Source of the DNA: Mesorhizobium sp. M8A.F.Ca.ET.218.01.1.1
GTDB lineage: Bacteria; Pseudomonadota; Alphaproteobacteria; Rhizobiales; Rhizobiaceae
Assembly: GCF_004791165.1 (NCBI RefSeq)
Contig: NZ_SRUZ01000002.1
Location: forward strand, 124,001 to 188,000
DNA length: 64,000 nucleotides
Direction of reading: 5' to 3'
Shown here: in pieces, positions 52,551 to 61,491 of the stretch
Layout: each line of letters starts with the position of its first letter
How positions within the stretch are numbered: position 1 is the first letter of the stretch
Made by a program: the position numbers and the translations under genes
The notes under the pieces: generated by a model
Database searches by the model: none
What the model was told of the DNA's origin: nothing
What the model saw: the letters and a program-made list of their open reading frames with translations, nothing else

Positions 52551-55500
52551 ATGAACATCCAGCAGAAACATACCGAGCCGCTGATCCTGTCGGGCCGCGA
52601 CGTGACCGCCGTGCTTGGGCCGACCAACACGGGCAAGACCCATCTCGCCATCGAGCGCATGGTGGCGCACGAAACCGGCGTCATCGGCCTGCCGCTGAGG
52701 CTGCTGGCCCGGGAGGTCTACACGCGCGTCTGCGAGAAAGTTGGCGCCCACAAGGTGGCGCTCATCACCGGCGAGGAGAAGATCCAGCCGCCGGGCGCCA
52801 AATATTCGGTCTGCACCGTCGAAGCCATGCCGCGCGAGACCGACGCCGCCTTCGTCGCCATCGACGAGGTGCAACTGGCCGGCGACCTCGAGCGCGGCCA
52901 TATCTTCACTGACCGCATCCTGCATCTGCGCGGTCGCCAGGAAACGCTGCTGCTCGGCGCGGCCACCATGCACGGCATCCTCCAGCGGCTGCTGAAAGGC
53001 GTCTCGGTGGTGACGCGGCCGCGCCTGTCGCATCTGGCTTATGCCGGTTCCAAGAAACTGACGCGCCTGCCACGGCGCACCGCGATCGTCGCCTTCTCCG
53101 CCGACGAGGTCTACGCCATCGCCGAGCTGATCCGGCGCCAGCAGGGCGGTGCGGCGGTGGTTCTGGGCGCGCTGTCGCCTCGCACCCGCAATGCCCAGGT
53201 GGCGCTGTTCCAGTCGGGCGATGTCGACTATCTCATTGCCACCGACGCGATCGGCATGGGTCTCAACCTCGACCTCGACCATGTCGCCTTTGCCCAGAAC
53301 CGCAAGTTCGACGGCTACCAGTACCGCAATTTGACGGCGGCCGAACTCGGCCAGATCGCCGGCCGCGCCGGCCGGCATCTGCGCGACGGCACGTTCGGAG
53401 TCACCGGGCAGGTTGACCCGCTGGACGAGGATCTGGTCCAGAAGATCGAGAGCCATGACTTCGACCCGGTGAAGGTGCTGCAGTGGCGCACCGCCCAATT
53501 CGATTTCGCCAGCCTCGATACGCTGAAGCGCTCGATCGAAACCAACGCCCCGGTCGAGGGCCTGACGCGCGCCCTTCCGGCCGTCGATGCCCAGGCGCTC
53601 GAACATCTCTCCCGCGACGAAGGCATCCGCGCGCTCGCAACCAATGCCAAGCGCGTGGCGCTGCTGTGGGAAGCCTGCGCGCTGCCGGACTATCGCAAGA
53701 TTGCGCCCGCCCAGCATGCCGACCTCATCGCCTCGATTTACATGGACCTCGCCCGGCATGGCCATGTCGACGAGAACTATATGGCCGAGCAGGTGCGCCG
53801 CGCCGACACCACCGAGGGCGATATCGACACGCTGTCGCACCGCATCGCCCAGATCCGCACCTGGACATTCGTGTCGAACCGGCCCGGCTGGCTGGCCGAT
53901 CAGGCACACTGGCAGGAAAAGACGCGCGAAATCGAAGACAGATTGTCGGATGCGCTGCATGAGCGGTTGACGAAACGCTTCGTAGACCGCAGGACTTCCG
54001 TCCTCATGCGGCGCCTTAGAGAAAATACCATGCCTGAAGCCGAAATCAGTCCTACCGGAACCGTCCTTGTCGAAGGCCATCACGTCGGCGAGTTACAAGG
54101 GTTCCGCTTCACCGCCGACCAGACCGCCGGCGGCGAAGACGCCAAGGCCGTGCGCACGGCCGCGCAAAAGGCGCTGGCCGCCGAATTCGATGCACGCGCG
54201 GAGCGCTTCGGTGCCTGCGCCAATGGCGATCTAGCGCTCGGTTCGGACGGCACGCTGCGCTGGATCGGCGCGCCGATCGGCACACTGGTTTCGGGCGAGG
54301 ACGCGCTGAAGCCGCGCCTGGTGCTGCTGGCCGACGAACAGCTCACCGGCCCGGCGCGCGACAAGGTCGCCGCGCGCGCCGAGCGCTTCGTCAATTTCCA
54401 GATCGAATCCCTGCTGAAGCCGCTGGTCGACTTGAAAAATGCCGATCAGATTTCCGGTATCGGCCGCGGCATCGCCTTCCAGCTGGTCGAGAATTTCGGC
54501 CTCATCAATCGCCGCGACATCGCCGAGGAGATGAAGTCGCTCGACCAGGAAGGCCGCGCGGCGCTTCGCCGGCTCGGCGTGCGCTTCGGTGCCTACCACG
54601 TCTTCGTGCCGGCGCTGATCAAACCGGCGCCCGCCGGACTGGTGACCTTGCTGTGGGCGCTGAAGAACGACGGCAAGGACAAGCCCGGCTTCGGCGACGT
54701 CGTCCATGCGCTGGCATCGGGCCGCACCTCGGTGGTGATCGATCCGGCCTTCGACAAGGCGTTCTACAAGCTTGCCGGCTACCGCAATCTCGGCCGCCGC
54801 GCCGTTCGCATCGACATTCTCGAGCGGCTGGCTGACCTGATCCGCCCGGCGACCAACTGGAAGCCCGGCCTCGGCCAGCGACCGGACGGCGCCTATGACG
54901 GCCAGTCCTTCATGGTGACGCCGCCGATGATGTCGATCCTCGGCGCCACCGCCGACGACATGGAAGAGATTCTCAAGGGTCTCGGCTATCGCGCCGAGCC
55001 GAAGCCGGCGGCGGACGTCAAGGCGCGGCTGGAAGCGCAGGATACTGCCGCGCGGGAAGCCGCCGCGGCCAAGCAGGCAGCCGCGGAGGCAGCCCGCGCG
55101 GAACAGGCCAAGGCGGCGGAAGAGGCGGCAGCGCCAGCCGCCGAAGGATCGGAACCGGTGCCGGATGCGGCAGCCGCCGCGGCGATGGAGGTTGCCGCCG
55201 AAATCGCGGCAGACGCGCCGACGGAAGCTGCCGTGCAAGAGCAGGCGGAAGCCACGGCTGACGTTGCAGGGCGCGAAGAGGCGCCTGTGGCCGAAGCCGC
55301 CGTTGAACGCGTCGAGCCGGCGCCGGTTGAGTCGCGGGCCGAAGCTGAGACTGCCGAGATTGACGCCGCGCCCCCAGAAGAGGACGTCGCGGCGGCGGAG
55401 CCGGCCGTCGGGGCCTCCGCGCCGACGGAAGCAGCCGAACCCGTTGCGGTGGCGCAAGCCGTCGGCGAAACGGTGCCGGAAGCCGAAGCGCCAAAGCCGA

Positions 55501-55937
55501 TCCTGTTGTGGCGCCAAGGCCGCTTTGACCAGCGTCCGCGTCATCGCGACGGCCGCAACAACCGCCCGCAAAACGGACAAGCGCGTGGCCGAGGCAACGC
55601 GTCGGCCGATGCCGGCGGCGCACCGGCAACAGGCACGCCCACGGACCGTCCCGCCCATGAAGGACGCCGCGACGGCGCCGGCAAGCCGCGCTTCGACCGC
55701 TCGAAGTTCAAGCCCAAGCCGCAAGGTGACGGCGAGCAGCGCCGCGATGGCCGCCCGCAAGGCGATCGTCCCGAGCGCCGTGAAGGCCGCCCGGACTGGA
55801 AGGGCGGCAGGCCGGAAGGCAAGGGGGGCGGAAAGCCCGCCTTCCAACCCAAGCCGCGCGAGGAGCGCCCGGTGCGCTTCGATCCGGATTCCCCCTTCGC
55901 CAAGCTCGCCGCCTTGCGCGACCAACTAAAGAAGTAG
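52551..55937 (+). CDS. Suv3-like superfamily II RNA/DNA helicase with low-complexity tail
   Basis: A 1128-residue protein. Residues 10-320 form the helicase core: Walker A GPTNTGKTH (23-31), motif II IDEVQLA, motif III LLGAATMHG and motif VI IAGRAGRHLRD. The DEVQ box and overall core match mitochondrial Suv3 and its bacterial relatives, which unwind RNA. Residues 320-820 are a conserved alphaproteobacterial extension. About 823-985 is Ala/Glu-rich and acidic; 990-1120 is Arg/Gly-rich and basic. The tail could bind RNA or degradosome partners. The S4-protein gene follows after 13 bp. Confidence 0.9.
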   Translation: MNIQQKHTEPLILSGRDVTAVLGPTNTGKTHLAIERMVAHETGVIGLPLRLLAREVYTRVCEKVGAHKVALITGEEKIQPPGAKYSVCTVEAMPRETDAAFVAIDEVQLAGDLERGHIFTDRILHLRGRQETLLLGAATMHGILQRLLKGVSVVTRPRLSHLAYAGSKKLTRLPRRTAIVAFSADEVYAIAELIRRQQGGAAVVLGALSPRTRNAQVALFQSGDVDYLIATDAIGMGLNLDLDHVAFAQNRKFDGYQYRNLTAAELGQIAGRAGRHLRDGTFGVTGQVDPLDEDLVQKIESHDFDPVKVLQWRTAQFDFASLDTLKRSIETNAPVEGLTRALPAVDAQALEHLSRDEGIRALATNAKRVALLWEACALPDYRKIAPAQHADLIASIYMDLARHGHVDENYMAEQVRRADTTEGDIDTLSHRIAQIRTWTFVSNRPGWLADQAHWQEKTREIEDRLSDALHERLTKRFVDRRTSVLMRRLRENTMPEAEISPTGTVLVEGHHVGELQGFRFTADQTAGGEDAKAVRTAAQKALAAEFDARAERFGACANGDLALGSDGTLRWIGAPIGTLVSGEDALKPRLVLLADEQLTGPARDKVAARAERFVNFQIESLLKPLVDLKNADQISGIGRGIAFQLVENFGLINRRDIAEEMKSLDQEGRAALRRLGVRFGAYHVFVPALIKPAPAGLVTLLWALKNDGKDKPGFGDVVHALASGRTSVVIDPAFDKAFYKLAGYRNLGRRAVRIDILERLADLIRPATNWKPGLGQRPDGAYDGQSFMVTPPMMSILGATADDMEEILKGLGYRAEPKPAADVKARLEAQDTAAREAAAAKQAAAEAARAEQAKAAEEAAAPAAEGSEPVPDAAAAAAMEVAAEIAADAPTEAAVQEQAEATADVAGREEAPVAEAAVERVEPAPVESRAEAETAEIDAAPPEEDVAAAEPAVGASAPTEAAEPVAVAQAVGETVPEAEAPKPILLWRQGRFDQRPRHRDGRNNRPQNGQARGRGNASADAGGAPATGTPTDRPAHEGRRDGAGKPRFDRSKFKPKPQGDGEQRRDGRPQGDRPERREGRPDWKGGRPEGKGGGKPAFQPKPREERPVRFDPDSPFAKLAALRDQLKK

Positions 55938-55950
55938 GCTCGGCGCTTCG

Positions 55951-56337
55951 ATGGTTGCTGAAGGCCGCCAGCGCATCGACAAATGGCTGTTCTTTTCGCG
56001 TGCGGTGAAATCGCGCTCGCTGGCGGCTAAATTGGTGGTCGCCGGCCGCGTGCGCATCAATCGCGACAAAGCAGCGCAGGCATCCGATCTGGTCAAGCCG
56101 GGCGACGTGCTGACCATCACGCTCGACCGGCGTATCTTCGTCTGGAAGGTGCTCGGCGCCGGAGTGCGGCGCGGCCCGGCCGAGGAAGCCCGCACTCTTT
56201 ATGAAGACATGTCGCCGCCGCCCGCACCCAAGGCTGACGCCCTTCCCGATGCCATCCCGGCGTTGCGGGAGGCAGGCAGCGGCCGCCCGACCAAAAAAGA
56301 GCGCCGCCAGACCGACCGATTGCTCGACGAAGATTGA
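55951..56337 (+). CDS. S4-domain RNA-binding protein (Hsp15-like)
   Basis: A 128-residue protein. The S4 fold covers residues 6-66: RQRIDKWLFFSRAVKSRSLA, AKLVVAGRVRIN, DLVKPGDVLTI. A charged, Pro-rich tail of about 45 residues ends KKERRQTDRLLDED. Hsp15 recycles stalled 50S subunits; rhizobial forms are shorter on evidence and may differ. It is co-directional with the helicase, 13 bp apart, fitting a shared RNA role. Confidence 0.9.
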   Translation: MVAEGRQRIDKWLFFSRAVKSRSLAAKLVVAGRVRINRDKAAQASDLVKPGDVLTITLDRRIFVWKVLGAGVRRGPAEEARTLYEDMSPPPAPKADALPDAIPALREAGSGRPTKKERRQTDRLLDED

Positions 56338-56572
56338 GCCGTTCGACCGACCGCGGAGGGGCGTTGCCCGAGGGCAGCGACAAACAAAAAGCAGAACCGG
56401 GAGCGGCAAACAGGACGGCCGGTGGGGCATGCCGGGCCTTCGCGGCGCCGCCCACTTGGAATTCCATTCCCAAACCCTGATGCCCCTGGGAACGGCCACC
56501 CTTGCAAGCAGCCGATAAAGGCGTTACCTCACAAAAAAAGCCAACAAAAACGGGACATCCCGGAGCCGACCG

Positions 56573-56911
56573 ATGACCTATGTCGTGACCGACAACTGCA
56601 TCAAATGCAAATATATGGACTGCATCGAGGTCTGTCCGGTCGACTGTTTCTACGAAGGCGAGAACATGCTCGTCATCCATCCCGACGAGTGCATCGACTG
56701 CGGCGTCTGCGAACCGGAATGCCCGGCCGACGCGATCAAGCCCGACACCGAGTCCGGCCTCGACAAATGGCTGCAGATCAACACCGAATATGCCGAGAAA
56801 TGGCCGAACATCACCGCCAAGAAGGAGCCGCCGGCCGACGCCAAGAGCTTCGACGGTGAGGCCGGCAAGTTCGAGAAATACTTCTCCGCCGAGCCCGGCG
56901 AAGGCGATTGA
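56573..56911 (+). CDS. fdxA: Seven-iron ferredoxin FdxA
   Basis: A 112-residue ferredoxin with two cluster-binding segments: [20 protein letters not shown] and [16 protein letters not shown]. The Cys spacing of the first gives a 3Fe-4S and 4Fe-4S pair. The C-terminal 50 residues ([20 protein letters not shown]) are the usual FdxA extension. It transfers electrons in the cytoplasm; the partner is unknown. The 235-bp gap before it shows no gene. Confidence 0.95.
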   Translation: MTYVVTDNCIKCKYMDCIEVCPVDCFYEGENMLVIHPDECIDCGVCEPECPADAIKPDTESGLDKWLQINTEYAEKWPNITAKKEPPADAKSFDGEAGKFEKYFSAEPGEGD

Positions 56912-57280
56912 CAACACCGCCGTAAAGGCTTGTATGACGTAGCGCAACAAGCACGTCGGATTAACCGCCTTGACAGGCGGCGATTGGTTGTGGCCTTCGC
57001 TTACGCAGCAAAACCTTGATTCTTCCGACTTTTTGTGTTACATCAGCGAAACATGCCGGTGACACAACGTCGATTTATGGCGCAGACGCCCCAAATCACT
57101 GAAAGGTGAAAATCCCATTCCGGACCAGAGCGATCTGGGCCAGGCGGTCGCAATTCGTGCGGTTTGCCGGTCCCGGCTTTTCCGGTGGGTTCATCTGTTG
57201 TGCGGCTAATGATCGGTGACCCCGATCACGTGAGTTCAGCCGGCACCGCCGCCGGCCCACAACAAGGAGTTCAGGGCGTA
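56912..57280. promoter_or_regulatory. Noncoding leader upstream of carD
   Basis: No gene is recognised in this 369-bp stretch. A small hairpin CCGCC-ttgaca-GGCGG (about 56967-56982) follows fdxA. A possible promoter is TTGATT (57017-57022) with TACATC 17 bp later. The remainder contains GC-rich palindromes such as GCCGGCACCGCCGCCGGC just before the carD ribosome site (AAGGAG at 57264). Confidence 0.4.
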
Positions 57281-57862
57281 ATGGCAACGATCACCCCGCA
57301 GAAGAAGTCCACGGCCGCGCGTCACGGTTTCAAGACCGGCGAGTACATCGTCTATCCGGCGCATGGCGTCGGCCAGATCGTCTCGATCGATGAGCAGGAA
57401 GTGGCTGGCCACAAGCTGGAACTGTTCGTCATCGACTTCCAGAAGGATAAGATGCGGCTCAAGGTGCCGGTCGCCAAGGCGACCTCCATCGGCATGCGCA
57501 AGCTGTCGGAAGAGGATTATGTCGAGCGCGCGCTGAAGGTCGTGCAGGGTCGCGCCCGCGTCAAGCGCACCATGTGGTCGCGCCGTGCCCAGGAATATGA
57601 TGCCAAGATCAATTCGGGCGACTTGATCTCGATCTCGGAAGTCGTGCGCGACCTCTACCGCGCCGACAACCAGCCGGAGCAGTCCTATTCCGAACGCCAG
57701 CTCTATGAAGCGGCGCTCGACCGCATGGCCCGCGAGATCGCGGCTGTCAACCGCATGTCGGAAACCGAAGCCGTGCGCCTGATCGAGGTCAATCTCAACA
57801 AGGGCCCCAAGCGTGGCGCCAAGGCCGACAATGAGGAAGCCGAGCAGGAAGAGGCTGCCTGA
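57281..57862 (+). CDS. carD: CarD family transcriptional regulator
   Basis: A 193-residue protein. The RNA-polymerase-interaction domain is GEYIVYPAHGVGQIVSIDEQ and LELFVIDFQKDKMRLKVPVA. The C-terminal helical DNA-minor-groove part includes RARVKRTMWSRRAQEYDAKI and SERQLYEAALDRMAREIAAV, and the tail is acidic (EEAEQEEAA). CarD stabilises open complexes at rRNA and other promoters. ATG at 57281 has AAGGAG upstream; the longer frame lacks family similarity. Confidence 0.95.
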   Translation: MATITPQKKSTAARHGFKTGEYIVYPAHGVGQIVSIDEQEVAGHKLELFVIDFQKDKMRLKVPVAKATSIGMRKLSEEDYVERALKVVQGRARVKRTMWSRRAQEYDAKINSGDLISISEVVRDLYRADNQPEQSYSERQLYEAALDRMAREIAAVNRMSETEAVRLIEVNLNKGPKRGAKADNEEAEQEEAA

Positions 57863-57885
57863 GCTTTTCGCTTTCGAGTTAACGA

Positions 57886-57910
57886 AAAACCCGGCCTCGT
57901 GCCGGGTTTT
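57886..57910. terminator. Terminator after carD, possibly bidirectional
   Basis: AAAACCCGGC-ctcgt-GCCGGGTTTT is a perfect 10-bp stem with T residues after it on the plus strand and A residues before it. It lies between convergent carD and the ABC ATPase gene and could serve both. Confidence 0.9.
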
Positions 57911-57941
57911 TTGTCTTTAAGATTGCCGGAGATTGCCGCGT

Positions 57942-58712
57942 CTATACGCCGGCCTCCTTCTCCGCCGCCTCCTGCTTCAGCGTGGCGATGAACCGCTTTG
58001 TCCTTTCGCGCTCCGGATTGCCGAACAGCGTGGCGGATGGCCCCTGCTCGACAATGACGCCGGCATCGAGGAACACCGCTTCCTGGGCGATCTTGGAAGC
58101 CAGGCGCAAATCATGCGTCGCTATCACCATGGTCGTTCCCTCGCTGGCGAGCTGACTAAGCACATCGACCACCTCCTGCGCCAATTCCGGGTCGAGTGCC
58201 GAAGTCGGTTCGTCGCACAGCAGCACCTTGGGCGACGGCGCCAGCGCCCGGGCGATCGCCACGCGCTGTTGCTGGCCACCCGACAGCGTCGCCGGCCAGG
58301 CATCCGCCTTATGGGCCATGCCGACCTTCTCCAGCAGCGCGAGCGCCCGTTCATGTGCCCTCTGGGGCGACCATTTGAGCACCGTGACCAAACCTTCCAT
58401 GACATTTTCGATGGCGGTGCGATGCGGAAACAGCTGGAAATTCTGGAACACCATGCCGGTCTGCAGGCGCAGACGCCTTATGTCCGCCGCCGGCACCTTT
58501 CCGCCCGGGCGGAACTCGAGCATCTCGTCGCCGATCCGCACCGTGCCCGAGGTCGGGATCTCCAGGAGGTTGATGCAGCGCAGCAGCGTGCTTTTTCCCC
58601 CACCCGAAGGACCGACAAGGGCTGTGACGCTGCCCTCGGCGATGGCAACCGTCACCCCTTTCAGCACGAGATTTTCGCCGAAGCGTTTTTCGATGTTGGT
58701 GAGGCCGATCAT
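57942..58712 (-). CDS. Amino-acid (probably cystine) ABC transporter ATP-binding protein
   Basis: A 256-residue ATPase. Walker A is GPSGGGKSTLLRCI, the signature LSGGQQQRVAIARALA, Walker B VLLCDEPTSALDPE, and the switch His is in IATHDLRLASK. It starts with IGLTNIEKRFGENLVLKGVT. The gene overlaps the permease gene by 4 bp. The operon (binding protein, permease, ATPase) has the FliY/TcyLN composition, hence the cystine guess. Confidence 0.92.
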   Translation of the reverse strand: MIGLTNIEKRFGENLVLKGVTVAIAEGSVTALVGPSGGGKSTLLRCINLLEIPTSGTVRIGDEMLEFRPGGKVPAADIRRLRLQTGMVFQNFQLFPHRTAIENVMEGLVTVLKWSPQRAHERALALLEKVGMAHKADAWPATLSGGQQQRVAIARALAPSPKVLLCDEPTSALDPELAQEVVDVLSQLASEGTTMVIATHDLRLASKIAQEAVFLDAGVIVEQGPSATLFGNPERERTKRFIATLKQEAAEKEAGV

Positions 58713-59389
58713 GAGCGTGCCTCCAGGAAGCCGCCATAGCGGTTGAGCCGCTCCTCCAGCCGCGTCTGCAAGGCCGACAGCACCGAACTCATCGCCAGAT
58801 AGAGGATCGCAGCCTCGACATAGAGGATGAGCGGCTCATAGGTGGTGGCAACGATACGCTGCGCTGCCTGGAACATCTCCGGCACGGTGATGGCGGCGGC
58901 CAGCGACGTGTCCTTGACCAGCGAGATGAAAGTGTTGGAGAGCGGCGGCACCGCCACCCGGCCGGCTTGCGGCAGGATGGTGCGCCGCATCGCCTGGCTC
59001 CAGGTCATGCCGATCGAGTAGCCGGCCTCCCACTGGCCTTTCGGCACCGAGCCTATCGCCGCGCGGATGATTTCCGACGTGTAGGCGCCGATGTTGAGGG
59101 TGAAGCCGATCAGCGCCGCGGTAAAGGCATCGAGCAGGATGCCGACCGAAGGCAGGCCGTAGAAGATCAGGAACAGCTGCACCAGCAGCGGCGTGCCGCG
59201 GAAGATCCAGACATAGAAGCGCACGAGCGCCACCAGCGGCTTCGGGCCGAACAGCCGGCCGAGCGCCGCGCCCAACCCCACCGTCAGGCCGAGCACGAAG
59301 GACAGCAGCGTCAGCGGCACGGTGAAGATCAACGCTGCCCACAGCAGCGAGGGCAGCGACTCCAGCATCAGTTGCAGCCAGTGCGGCAC
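58709..59389 (-). CDS. Amino-acid (probably cystine) ABC transporter permease
   Basis: A 226-residue permease with about five helices. It has FYVWIFRGTPLLVQLFLIFY and the EAA loop GQWEAGYSIGMTWSQAMRRT. Single-permease operons form homodimers. The start is put at GTG 59389 (MPHWLQLMLESLPSLL) because GGAGGA lies 8 bp upstream; an ATG at 59422 would put the ribosome site inside the gene. Confidence 0.88.
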   Translation of the reverse strand: MPHWLQLMLESLPSLLWAALIFTVPLTLLSFVLGLTVGLGAALGRLFGPKPLVALVRFYVWIFRGTPLLVQLFLIFYGLPSVGILLDAFTAALIGFTLNIGAYTSEIIRAAIGSVPKGQWEAGYSIGMTWSQAMRRTILPQAGRVAVPPLSNTFISLVKDTSLAAAITVPEMFQAAQRIVATTYEPLILYVEAAILYLAMSSVLSALQTRLEERLNRYGGFLEARS

Positions 59390-59456
59390 GAAAAATCCTC
59401 CGGAATGGACAAGCGGCGTCATCGAAGCGCGAATGCGTCAGCCATATCACGACAAA

Positions 59457-59487
59457 AGCGGCGAGCCGTCAAAAACGGCTCGCCGCT
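59457..59487 (-). terminator. Stem-loop terminator/attenuator after the binding-protein gene
   Basis: On the minus strand AGCGGCGAGCCGT-ttttg-ACGGCTCGCCGCT is a perfect 13-bp stem followed by TTT. It lies 39 bp after the binding-protein stop and 67 bp before the permease start, so it probably lowers read-through into the permease. Confidence 0.8.
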
Positions 59488-59526
59488 GGATGGGCCGCGG
59501 GGCGACGACCGGCCCCGCTTTATGAA

Positions 59527-60300
59527 TTACTTCGACACGTCCTGGCCGAAATAGGTGTCGGCGATCTTCTGATAGGTACCATCGGCCTTGATGTCGGCCA
59601 GCGCCTTGTTGATGGCCGCGACCAGCTCCGGATCGCCCTTGCGCACGATGACGCCGGAATAATCGGCATTCTCTTCCTGGGCGGCGATCTTCACATTGGC
59701 GTCGGGCTTGTGCTTCTTGAAGTCGAGGAACGACAGGCTGTCATTGATGGTGGCGTCGGCGCGGCCGGTCAAAAGCAGCTGGATCGACTGGTCGAAGCCG
59801 TCGGTGCCGACCAGTTCGGCGCCATTCGACTCGGCCAGCTTGCCGAAATTGGAGGTCAGCGACTGCGCCGACTTCTTGCCCTTGAGATCGGCGAAGGTCT
59901 TGATGTCGGTGTTGTCGCCGCGCACGATTAGCACCGCCTTGGAGGCGATGTAGGGATCGGAGAAATCGTACTTGGCCTTGCGGGCATCGGTGATGCCGAC
60001 TTCGTTGATGACGGCGTCGTAGCGCTTGACATCGAGGCCGGCGATCAGGCCGTCCCACTTGCCCTCGAGGAACTGCGCCTTGACGCCAAGCTTGTCGGCG
60101 ATCGCCTTGGCGATTTCGACGTCGAAGCCGACCAGCGCTCCGGATGCATCATGGTAGGTGAAAGGCGCGTAAGTGCCTTCCGTACCGACCTTGATGACGC
60201 CGGCCTGCTTGATCTCGTCGAGATTGGCGCCGGCATGGCCCGATGCGACCGCCAGGGCCTGCAGCGTTCCGGCGATGATGAGTGACTTGAGCCATTTCAT
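59527..60300 (-). CDS. Amino-acid (probably cystine) ABC transporter substrate-binding protein
   Basis: A 257-residue binding protein with signal peptide 1-24 (LIIAGTLQALAVASGHA). The body has IKQAGVIKVGTEGTYAPFTY, VGFDVEIAKAIADKLGVKAQ, WDGLIAGLDVKRYDAVINEV and FSDPYIASKAVLIVRGD. It is close in pattern to FliY/TcyJ cystine-binding proteins; other polar amino acids are possible. ATG at 60300 starts the signal peptide directly. Confidence 0.9.
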   Translation of the reverse strand: MKWLKSLIIAGTLQALAVASGHAGANLDEIKQAGVIKVGTEGTYAPFTYHDASGALVGFDVEIAKAIADKLGVKAQFLEGKWDGLIAGLDVKRYDAVINEVGITDARKAKYDFSDPYIASKAVLIVRGDNTDIKTFADLKGKKSAQSLTSNFGKLAESNGAELVGTDGFDQSIQLLLTGRADATINDSLSFLDFKKHKPDANVKIAAQEENADYSGVIVRKGDPELVAAINKALADIKADGTYQKIADTYFGQDVSK

Positions 60301-60612
60301 TTTTCTGTGATCCCGTCCTTGGCCTGATGTCAGGCATGTTGTGAGGGCTGGAAAATGACAGATGCGGGTCGAAAAAATAAGGAATGAAATTTCAAAGAGG
60401 GCCAATTCCAGAAATCGAATACTCTAAAAGGAATTTCTCTGCAGCATTCAGAGTTCCGGGCAGCCGTGCCGAAATTGCCCGGATCTCATCGCTCGCCTGC
60501 CCGCGCCAGCGGAACCTTTCCCGCGCACGGCAGTTTTGGCTGTTCTAGGGCACGACGCCGTCATTTCAAGCCGGTGCCTGTCATCCGCATCGCCTGAGCC
60601 AGGGAGCGCCTT
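60301..60612. promoter_or_regulatory. Divergent promoter region between the cystine importer and rpoH2
   Basis: A 312-bp gap without genes. The importer-proximal part (60370-60440) is AT-rich and contains GAATGAAATTTCA and the inverted repeat AGAAAT (60410-60415) / ATTTCT (60433-60438), a candidate activator site. AGGGAGCG precedes the rpoH2 ATG. Confidence 0.4.
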
Positions 60613-61476
60613 ATGATGGAAGACACGGCAGGTCGGATCATGGTCCGCGCGGCAATGAGGGCGCCCTACCTCGAGCGCGATGAGGAGCATCGGCTTGCAT
60701 TGCTCTGGAAAGAAGACAACGACCAGAACGCATTGCACAGCATCACCGTTGCCCATATGCGGCTGGTCATTTCCATGGCCTCGAAATTCCGTCACTACGG
60801 CCTGCCGCTTGGCGACCTGATCCAGGAAGGTCATGTCGGCCTGCTCGAGGCCGCGGCCCGCTTCGAGCCTGAGCGCGAGGTACGGTTTTCGACCTACGCG
60901 ACGTGGTGGATTCGCGCTTCGATGCAGGATTACATCCTGCGCAACTGGTCGATCGTGCGCGGCGGCACCAGTTCGGCGCAAAAGGCCCTGTTCTTCAATC
61001 TCAGGCGCCTGCGTGCGCGCCTCGCGAACGGCGCCGAACCGCTCTCCAACACAACCCTCTACCGCGAGGTGTCGGTTGCGCTTGGTGTCTCCGAGGCTGA
61101 TGTGGCGCTGATGGATTCACGCCTCTCCGCCCCGGACTCCTCGCTCAACGTGCCGCTTGCCGACGATGCGGGGGCGACCGAGCGGATGGATTTCCTGGTC
61201 TCCGACGATCCCCTGCCCGACGAGATTGTCGGCGACAAGATCGACGTCGCGCGCCGCTCGCTTTGGCTGAGGGAGGCGCTTCAAGCTCTCAACGCCCGCG
61301 AACTCCGCATCATCGAGGAACGCCGGCTGACCGACGAGGGCGCCACGCTCGAGGCACTCGGCGAGACGCTCGGCATTTCCAAGGAACGCGTCCGCCAGAT
61401 CGAGGCCCGCGCGATGGAAAAGCTCAAGGTCGCGCTGGTGAAGCAGAATCCCGAATTCATGGCGACCGCCGCCTGA
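60613..61476 (+). CDS. rpoH2: Alternative sigma factor RpoH2 (heat-shock sigma-32 family)
   Basis: A 287-residue sigma factor. Region 2 has DLIQEGHVGLLEAAARFEPE and RFSTYATWWIRASMQDYIL. The RpoH box is QKALFFNLRRLRAR. Region 4 has ALQALNARELRIIEERRLTD and LGETLGISKERVRQIEARAM. Rhizobia carry RpoH1 and RpoH2; this N-terminus (MMEDTAGRIMVRAAMRAPYL) and length match the RpoH2 type, linked to oxidative and other stress under EcfG control. ATG at 60616 is an alternative. Confidence 0.9.
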   Translation: MMEDTAGRIMVRAAMRAPYLERDEEHRLALLWKEDNDQNALHSITVAHMRLVISMASKFRHYGLPLGDLIQEGHVGLLEAAARFEPEREVRFSTYATWWIRASMQDYILRNWSIVRGGTSSAQKALFFNLRRLRARLANGAEPLSNTTLYREVSVALGVSEADVALMDSRLSAPDSSLNVPLADDAGATERMDFLVSDDPLPDEIVGDKIDVARRSLWLREALQALNARELRIIEERRLTDEGATLEALGETLGISKERVRQIEARAMEKLKVALVKQNPEFMATAA

Positions 61477-61491
61477 TTCGCGCAATGGGCG

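Noticed and set aside
54231..55925. 564-codon frame antisense to the helicase tail
   Set aside because: It mirrors the low-complexity Ala/Glu and Arg/Gly coding; no start context or family motif.
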